A DNA stretch of 12,695 bases from Thermoplasmata archaeon (GTDB lineage: Archaea; Thermoplasmatota; Thermoplasmata; Halarchaeoplasmatales; Halarchaeoplasmataceae), in contig JAFDTP010000052.1 of assembly GCA_019594195.1 (NCBI GenBank), positions 1 to 12,695 on the forward strand, read 5' to 3'. Shown here in pieces: positions 8,356 to 12,695 of the stretch. The position numbers were made by a program, and so were the translations under genes. Under the pieces are notes generated by a model that worked only from the letters and a program-made list of their open reading frames with translations, was not told the DNA's origin and did not search any database. Each line of letters opens with the position of its first letter. The first letter of the stretch is position 1.

Positions 8356-8378
8356 AACGAGAAAGACTAAAATAGAAA

Positions 8379-11300
8379 ATGATGAGGACCACGATAGAGG
8401 ATAGGATACTGTTACATTTGAGCAGATTTAGATCACACTATCTAGATAGAAAGGTTCCGGAGGATATTTCCCAAAAAGGTATAGCCGAGACCGTTGACGG
8501 TAGCAGGAGCCGGGTTAGCCGTATACTCAGGAAGATGATTAAAAAAGATTTAATTAAAGAAGAAAAAAAATATTTAAAGCGAACGCAAAATAGAAAGAGG
8601 AAGATATACTCTCTTACGGTCGAAGGAAAGAAAAAAGCAAAGGATCTTCGGAAGAAATTAAAGCAAAAAAAGATTGAAATCAAAACTTTAGATGGGAAAA
8701 AAAAGGTCAAGTTATCTGAGATGGAAAATTACGTAAAAAGCGAAAATACCCTTCTTGATGTACTAGTAAAGATGAACGGAGAAAATATATTAGACCTCAC
8801 TGACCAACATGAAATGAAGGAACCCGACTTTGTGAACAGGAGAAAGGAACTCAAAAAACTCAAAGATACTTTTGAGAATGTAAAAAATGATGGATGTAAA
8901 GCGATATTCATCGCAGGTCAAGCGGGTATAGGAAAATCAACTATGGTAGACAAGTTCAAACAAGAAATAAGTGATGATGTGATTTTCTTTCAAGGAAAAG
9001 GTTATTCTCAAACTTCAGACCCTTACCTTCCTTTCAAAAAAGCATTTGAAGACTTTGAACAATCATCTTTTTTGGATATATTATCAAGACCAAAGGACAG
9101 AGATGAAAATCGTGGTACCGATAGAGAGACTTATGAAGCAGAAAGGAAGAGTATATTTTTTGAATTCACAAAGGAAGTTGAAAAATTATCTGAAAGAAAA
9201 CCATTGATCATATCGCTAGACGATCTACAATGGGGCGACGGAGCGAGTTTTTATCTATTACATTACATGGTAGATAATCTATCAGACCATCCTGTTCTTT
9301 TTATCTGTGCTTACCGACGCGAAGATGTGAGTAATGACCATACTATATACGATGTAATAAGTCGTTTATCGAGAATAGATAAACATGAAGATATAAGTAT
9401 AGAACCCTTGAAGTGGAAACATACGAAAAAAATGGTGCACTCTATGTTAAATTCCGAAAGCGTTCCTAGCGATTTTATTAACTTCATTCATGATATGAGT
9501 GAAGGCAATCCTTTGTTCATCAAAGAATTTGTGGAATTGCTAATCGAGGAAGATAAATTATCCTTTTCTAGATCTGATTATCCTTCTGATCTAGAAGAAT
9601 TGAAAATACCTCAAGTCATCGAGGACGTATTGAAAAGACGACTGAGTATACATCTCTCCAAGGAAAGTATTAATATTGTAGAGATGGGGAGTATAATAGG
9701 AGAAAAAATACCTCTTACACTTCTCAGAAGCTGCCTTGATGTCGATGAATTAGAATTGCTTGATACTATCGATGAAGTACTAGAGAGAGATATATGGAAA
9801 GAGTATACTAAGGACAATTCTTACCTCTTCACCCACAACCTTGTCAGAAAAGTTATCTATGAAGATATATCTGCCTTGAAAAAGAAAAGTCTACATAATA
9901 TTGTTGCTGAAAATATTGAGAAGATATACAAAGATAATCTGGAAGAACATCATTCCGATCTCGGGCTGCACTATGAGAAGGCTAATCAATTAGAGAAGGG
10001 AGCTAGACATTACTTCAAAGCAGGCAAAACGGCTGAAAAATCCTACGCCCACGAGAACGCTATAAAGATGTACAAAAAGGCCCTAGATCTCAGCGAAGAA
10101 AAAGACAGATGTGATATTCTCGAAAGATTGGGCGACATCCACAAGATCAGAGGGGACCATCAGGAGGCAATAAATCATTATGATTCGGTGATAGAAAAGA
10201 CTAACGATATTCATTTAATGAATAATATTTTAAGTAAGCTGAACGAGATATTCCTCATATTGGGGGATTTTGATCAGGCACTAGAGAAAGCCGAAGAAGG
10301 TCTCACTCTCTGCGAAGAAAACGACAATTTGAAATGCAAATTGCTGAGCGCTAAAGGACGTGTTTATTTCAGAAAGGGCGATTACAACAGAGCTAGAAAT
10401 ATTTTTGAGGAAGAAAAGAAGATCGCGGAGGAAATTAGTGATGAGAGAGAGATAGCACACGCGTTCCATCACATCGGAGCTATAGATATACGAAAGGGAA
10501 ATCTGGACTCAGCTCTAGAATCGCTGAATAAGGCCGCCTCTATAAGAGAGAAGATCGACGACAAACGAGGACTCTGTGAAACTCTGAACAATCTCGGTGT
10601 CGTATATAAACGAAAAGGAGACTTAGAGCTCGCCTTGGATAATTTCTATCGTGGATATAATATAGAGAAAAAGATCGGAAATAAAGAACTTATCATCAAA
10701 AGTTTGAACAATATCGGTATAATTTATAAAAATAAGGGAGGATTGGACAAAGCTCTTGAACATTACGAAAAAGGCCTCGCAATCGCAGAGAAAATTGGAG
10801 ATAAGATGGGGGTATCTACGACCAACACCAACATAGGGAACATATATGAGATCAAAGGAGAGTACGACGAAGCATTGCATCACTTTAAAAAAGCCTTGAA
10901 AATTGAGAAAGAGATAGGAAACAAATCAGGTATAGCTGCGAATTTAAACAATCTTGGTTCAACATATGAAAAGAAAGGAAATTTGGATAAAGCTTTTGAA
11001 TATCATAAAAAAAGTATCAGGATAGCGACTGAGATAGGAAATAAGGGAGGTAAAGCTGGGTCTCTCTATAATATCGGTTCAATACATAAGAAGAAAGGAA
11101 ATTTTGAGAAGGCATTAAAATCATATAAAGAGTGTTATGAATTGACTAAAGAGATAGATGCAAAACGTTTGATAGTACATGTTCTATTCGGATTGGCGGA
11201 GACTTGGCTGGAAATAGGTGATGAAGAATCGGCATTAGAAAAAGCGCAAAAAGCAGTGGATTTGAGTTCTGAAATAGGTTTTGAAAGAGCTATGGGAGTG

Positions 11301-11567
11301 GCCCACGGCAGTCTTGGCAAAGTGCATCTCAAAATGGGTAGATTGGATGAAGCAAAGAAAGAATTTGATGAGGGAATAAGGTTATTGGAACAACTCGGAG
11401 ATGAGACTGAAAAAGCAAAAATATTATACGATCATTCTAAGCTTCTTATGAGGCAAAGTGAAAAAAAGAAAGCTAAAAAGAATTTGAACGATGCTTTGAA
11501 AAAATTTGAAAACAAAAACATGGATTGGTGGGTCGATAAATGCCGAAAAGCTCTAGAAGATATATGA
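8379..11567 (+). CDS. Winged-helix DNA-binding protein with AAA_16/STAND-like ATPase domain and about 13 TPR repeats; putative transcriptional regulator
   Basis: Predicted intracellular signal-responsive regulator, 1,062 residues. Residues 5-93 form a winged helix: a helix-turn-helix around 34-59 (GIAETVDGSRSRVSRIL) and a basic wing at 64-87 ending in SLTVEGKKK. After a lysine-rich linker comes an ATPase domain introduced by FVNRRKEL, with Walker A GQAGIGKST (180-188, Lys186), Walker B LIISLDDLQW (276-285, Asp281/Asp282), a sensor-like ICAYRRED with Arg313/Arg314, and EGNPLFIKEF around 375-384, typical of MalT/LAL-type AAA_16 regulators. TPR repeats run from about 541 to 1055, eight of exactly 40 residues. 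An in-frame TAG at 8373 limits the start to ATG 8379 or the adjacent ATG 8382. The protein is very rich in Lys and Glu. It is divergent from the protease gene, which is its obvious candidate target; the ligand sensed by the TPRs is unknown. Confidence 0.92.
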   Translation: MMRTTIEDRILLHLSRFRSHYLDRKVPEDISQKGIAETVDGSRSRVSRILRKMIKKDLIKEEKKYLKRTQNRKRKIYSLTVEGKKKAKDLRKKLKQKKIEIKTLDGKKKVKLSEMENYVKSENTLLDVLVKMNGENILDLTDQHEMKEPDFVNRRKELKKLKDTFENVKNDGCKAIFIAGQAGIGKSTMVDKFKQEISDDVIFFQGKGYSQTSDPYLPFKKAFEDFEQSSFLDILSRPKDRDENRGTDRETYEAERKSIFFEFTKEVEKLSERKPLIISLDDLQWGDGASFYLLHYMVDNLSDHPVLFICAYRREDVSNDHTIYDVISRLSRIDKHEDISIEPLKWKHTKKMVHSMLNSESVPSDFINFIHDMSEGNPLFIKEFVELLIEEDKLSFSRSDYPSDLEELKIPQVIEDVLKRRLSIHLSKESINIVEMGSIIGEKIPLTLLRSCLDVDELELLDTIDEVLERDIWKEYTKDNSYLFTHNLVRKVIYEDISALKKKSLHNIVAENIEKIYKDNLEEHHSDLGLHYEKANQLEKGARHYFKAGKTAEKSYAHENAIKMYKKALDLSEEKDRCDILERLGDIHKIRGDHQEAINHYDSVIEKTNDIHLMNNILSKLNEIFLILGDFDQALEKAEEGLTLCEENDNLKCKLLSAKGRVYFRKGDYNRARNIFEEEKKIAEEISDEREIAHAFHHIGAIDIRKGNLDSALESLNKAASIREKIDDKRGLCETLNNLGVVYKRKGDLELALDNFYRGYNIEKKIGNKELIIKSLNNIGIIYKNKGGLDKALEHYEKGLAIAEKIGDKMGVSTTNTNIGNIYEIKGEYDEALHHFKKALKIEKEIGNKSGIAANLNNLGSTYEKKGNLDKAFEYHKKSIRIATEIGNKGGKAGSLYNIGSIHKKKGNFEKALKSYKECYELTKEIDAKRLIVHVLFGLAETWLEIGDEESALEKAQKAVDLSSEIGFERAMGVAHGSLGKVHLKMGRLDEAKKEFDEGIRLLEQLGDETEKAKILYDHSKLLMRQSEKKKAKKNLNDALKKFENKNMDWWVDKCRKALEDI
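10446..11405 (+). repeat. Eight in-phase TPR units of exactly 40 residues (120 bp)
   Basis: Residues 690-1009 of the regulator split into eight consecutive 40-residue units with no insertion or deletion. Conserved marks include LNNLG or NIG at the first helix turn, [RK]KG[ND] at the helix break, [KE]AL in the second helix and [KE]IG[ND]K at the end. At DNA level GAGATAGGAAA-type stretches recur every 120 bp (for example near 10911 and 11031). Less regular TPRs precede (about 541-689) and follow (1010-1055). The pattern matches kinesin-light-chain-like TPR_12 arrays, which bind proteins or peptides. Confidence 0.9.
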
Positions 11568-11620
11568 AAGAGTGAATTGATAATAAAAGGTCATTTTCTA
11601 GCAGTATGTTTTCGATTTGG

Positions 11621-11634
11621 AAAAGTGCACTTTT
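11621..11634. promoter_or_regulatory. 14-bp perfect palindrome AAAAGTGCACTTTT
   Basis: AAAAGTGCACTTTT is identical to its reverse complement. It lies 54 nt after the regulator stop and about 180 nt before the radical SAM ATG. As a hairpin it could form only about five pairs around TGCA, so a dimeric-protein binding site is at least as likely as a terminator. Confidence 0.4.
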
Positions 11635-11776
11635 TGAACTCAAAATTCTATAGAAGGTTTTACAAATCTTCTCGTAATATTTAGGTTATCAAACATTATT
11701 GGGTTACGCAGTAATATCCCTTCTAAATCTAACTAACCAAATGCACAACACCCATCATTTCCTAACAATCACACAC

Positions 11777-11790
11777 AAAAGTTTTTTATC
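11777..11790 (+). promoter_or_regulatory. BRE/TATA-like promoter of the radical SAM gene, probable leaderless start
   Basis: AAAAGTTTTTTATC has a purine-rich BRE-like part followed by a T/A-rich TATA-like part centred about 28 nt before the ATG at 11815. An in-frame TAA at 11809-11811 rules out a longer protein. AAAGG directly abuts the ATG, too close to work as a Shine-Dalgarno site, so a leaderless transcript is the simplest reading. Confidence 0.45.
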
Positions 11791-11814
11791 AACCTATAAC
11801 GACTTTACTAAAGG

Positions 11815-12695
11815 ATGAGACCCGGGCAATTCAAACCATATTACATTTACAGATATCTTAGATGGAAACTAGGAGATAAACGCCCTCTGAGCGCAGTCGC
11901 TAAAGTAACTAGTGAATGTAATTTGAAGTGTGATCATTGTCCATGGTGGGGTAGAGATGTTGAAGATAACACTACCGAGGGATGGTTTGAGGCCTTTCAG
12001 AAGGCTAGAGATATGGGTGCGACCCATCTAATACTTGAAGGTGGGGAACCAACAAATAGGGAGGACATAGATGATCTGATCTCTTACGGAAAAGATCTAG
12101 GGATGTTGGTGATGATGATCACTAACGGAATAAAAGATTTAAAGAAACACGATCCCGATAGTTATTGGATATCGCTAGAAGGTTTCGGTAAAACACACGA
12201 TGAAAATCGGAAAGAAGGTGTATTCGAAAGGATCGTGGAAAATATTAAACAAAATCCACAAGTCAATAAAATTGTTGGAGTTACACTCAATAAAAGAAAT
12301 TCTCATCAAGTTGAAAAAATAGCTTCCTTTTTTTCCCCAATAACTGATGGGGTCTGGTTCAATTTTATGTATCCTTATCAAGATTCTAAAAACCTAGCTC
12401 TTCCTTTAACAGAACAAAATAATATAGCCAAACGGATAATAAAATTGAAAAAGAAAAATGAATACAATATAATAAGTTCATATTCCTATCTAAACTCAAT
12501 TGCAAACAAGAGAAAAAAAGAGGATTGCCCATCTTTCTTGACTCTTCTCATAGATACGGATCTTACTTTCCATCAGGGCTGTACAGTTGAACAGATAGAA
12601 GAATGTAGATGTGAGGTCTGTAACCTTGCATGTTACGGAGAACTAACCGAAGCGATGGGATTGAATATAGATTCACTCAAATTTTTGAAAAAAAC
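11815..12695 (+). CDS. Radical SAM protein with cysteine-rich C-terminal region (SPASM/twitch-like), truncated by the window edge
   Basis: Predicted [4Fe-4S] enzyme that cleaves S-adenosylmethionine to start radical chemistry; the substrate is unknown. Of 293 visible residues, the radical SAM core starts with CNLKCDHC (Cys35, Cys39, Cys42), followed by the SAM-binding GGEP (76-79), a strand ending MITNG (101-105) and WISLEG (118-123), all in the order usual for the partial TIM barrel. After the barrel come Cys238, Cys256, Cys264, Cys266, Cys269 and Cys273, arranged GC-x7-CxCxxCxxxC, which suggests one or more auxiliary clusters as in SPASM or twitch domains, though the spacing is not a textbook SPASM match. 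The N-terminus (FKPYYIYRYLRWKLG) recalls HpnH-like radical SAM proteins, but nothing nearby supports a hopanoid role. The gene runs in the same direction as the regulator, with its own promoter 247 nt away, so co-transcription is doubtful. Confidence 0.88.
   Translation, partial: MRPGQFKPYYIYRYLRWKLGDKRPLSAVAKVTSECNLKCDHCPWWGRDVEDNTTEGWFEAFQKARDMGATHLILEGGEPTNREDIDDLISYGKDLGMLVMMITNGIKDLKKHDPDSYWISLEGFGKTHDENRKEGVFERIVENIKQNPQVNKIVGVTLNKRNSHQVEKIASFFSPITDGVWFNFMYPYQDSKNLALPLTEQNNIAKRIIKLKKKNEYNIISSYSYLNSIANKRKKEDCPSFLTLLIDTDLTFHQGCTVEQIEECRCEVCNLACYGELTEAMGLNIDSLKFLKK

Larger units (their letters stand above)
8156..8378. promoter_or_regulatory. Divergent intergenic region between protease and regulator genes
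   Basis: The 223-nt gap separates two genes transcribed away from each other, so it must hold both promoters. It is AT-rich with short GC islands. On the minus strand, CACAATATTTTG (about 8218-8229) is a possible TATA region for the protease and GAGTGA (8160-8165) a possible Shine-Dalgarno site five bases before its ATG. On the plus side, TTTGTATATATTG (from 8301) is a second TATA-like stretch in addition to the one nearer the regulator ATG. A short inverted pair, CTGTA/TACAG (8282-8286 and 8296-8300), lies beside it. No small gene is evident. Confidence 0.6.
11568..11814. other. Intergenic region between regulator and radical SAM gene
   Basis: 247 nt, AT-rich, with no credible gene on either strand. 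It begins with several stops directly after the regulator TGA and then short T-rich runs (near 11593, 11609 and 11631) that could serve as archaeal termination sites, though no strong hairpin plus T-tract is seen. It holds a 14-bp palindrome (11621-11634) and ends with the likely promoter of the radical SAM gene. Confidence 0.6.

Noticed and set aside
8438..11332. Minus-strand frames opposite the regulator, rich in Phe and Ser
   Set aside because: These mirror the Lys/Glu-rich codons of the regulator and have no recognisable domain or promoter.
10446..11405. 120-bp periodicity considered as a tandem DNA repeat or CRISPR-like array
   Set aside because: The period is exactly 40 codons and fully explained by TPR units; there are no identical repeats separated by unique spacers.
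11652..11672. AGAAG/CTTCT stem considered as a terminator of the regulator
   Set aside because: The stem has only five pairs with an 11-nt loop and no following T-run, so it is too weak to call.
11684..11707. Imperfect inverted pair around GGGTTACGCAG
   Set aside because: Only six of seven pairs match in an AT-rich context, within chance expectation.
12175..12381. Minus-strand 68-codon frame inside the radical SAM gene
   Set aside because: It is antisense to a gene with a clear CxxxCxxC motif and has no support of its own.

Overview
The window most likely comes from an archaeon, probably a euryarchaeal or Thermoplasmatota-like lineage. This is inferred from gene content and start signals; no rRNA or other marker is present. 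Two of the three genes lack a Shine-Dalgarno sequence and have AT-rich TATA-like elements about 25-30 nt before the ATG, as expected for leaderless archaeal transcripts. The middle gene has the winged-helix + AAA ATPase + TPR architecture that is common in such archaea.

Layout. (1) Positions 1-8155 on the minus strand are a single uninterrupted reading frame of at least 2,718 codons that leaves the window on the left. I read every codon of this frame and found no stop. It encodes a very large, secreted, extremely acidic subtilisin-like (S8, KP-43 type) protease followed by a long chain of beta-sandwich modules. (2) Positions 8156-8378 are a divergent intergenic region with an 11-nt imperfect inverted repeat, a 10-bp palindrome and a TATA-like element. 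(3) Positions 8379-11567 on the plus strand encode a 1,062-residue DNA-binding ATPase with about 13 TPR repeats. (4) Positions 11568-11814 are intergenic and carry a 14-bp perfect palindrome and a probable promoter. (5) From 11815 to the right edge, plus strand, is the first 293 residues of a radical SAM enzyme with extra C-terminal cysteines.

How the parts may work together. The protease is exported and would act outside the cell on proteins. Its divergent neighbour has a DNA-binding head, an ATP switch and a TPR sensor, so it is the natural candidate to control the protease through the shared intergenic region; this is inference from position. The radical SAM gene has its own promoter and no visible link to the other two.

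The most unusual structure is in the protease. Residues 1163-2194 are four tandem copies of a unit of 255-261 residues, in each of which a jelly-roll (choice-of-anchor J / cleaved-adhesin-like) domain appears to sit inside a CARDB-like beta-sandwich. The exported part is almost free of cysteine, and the last 1,560 or so visible residues contain only three lysines, whereas the intracellular neighbour is lysine-rich.
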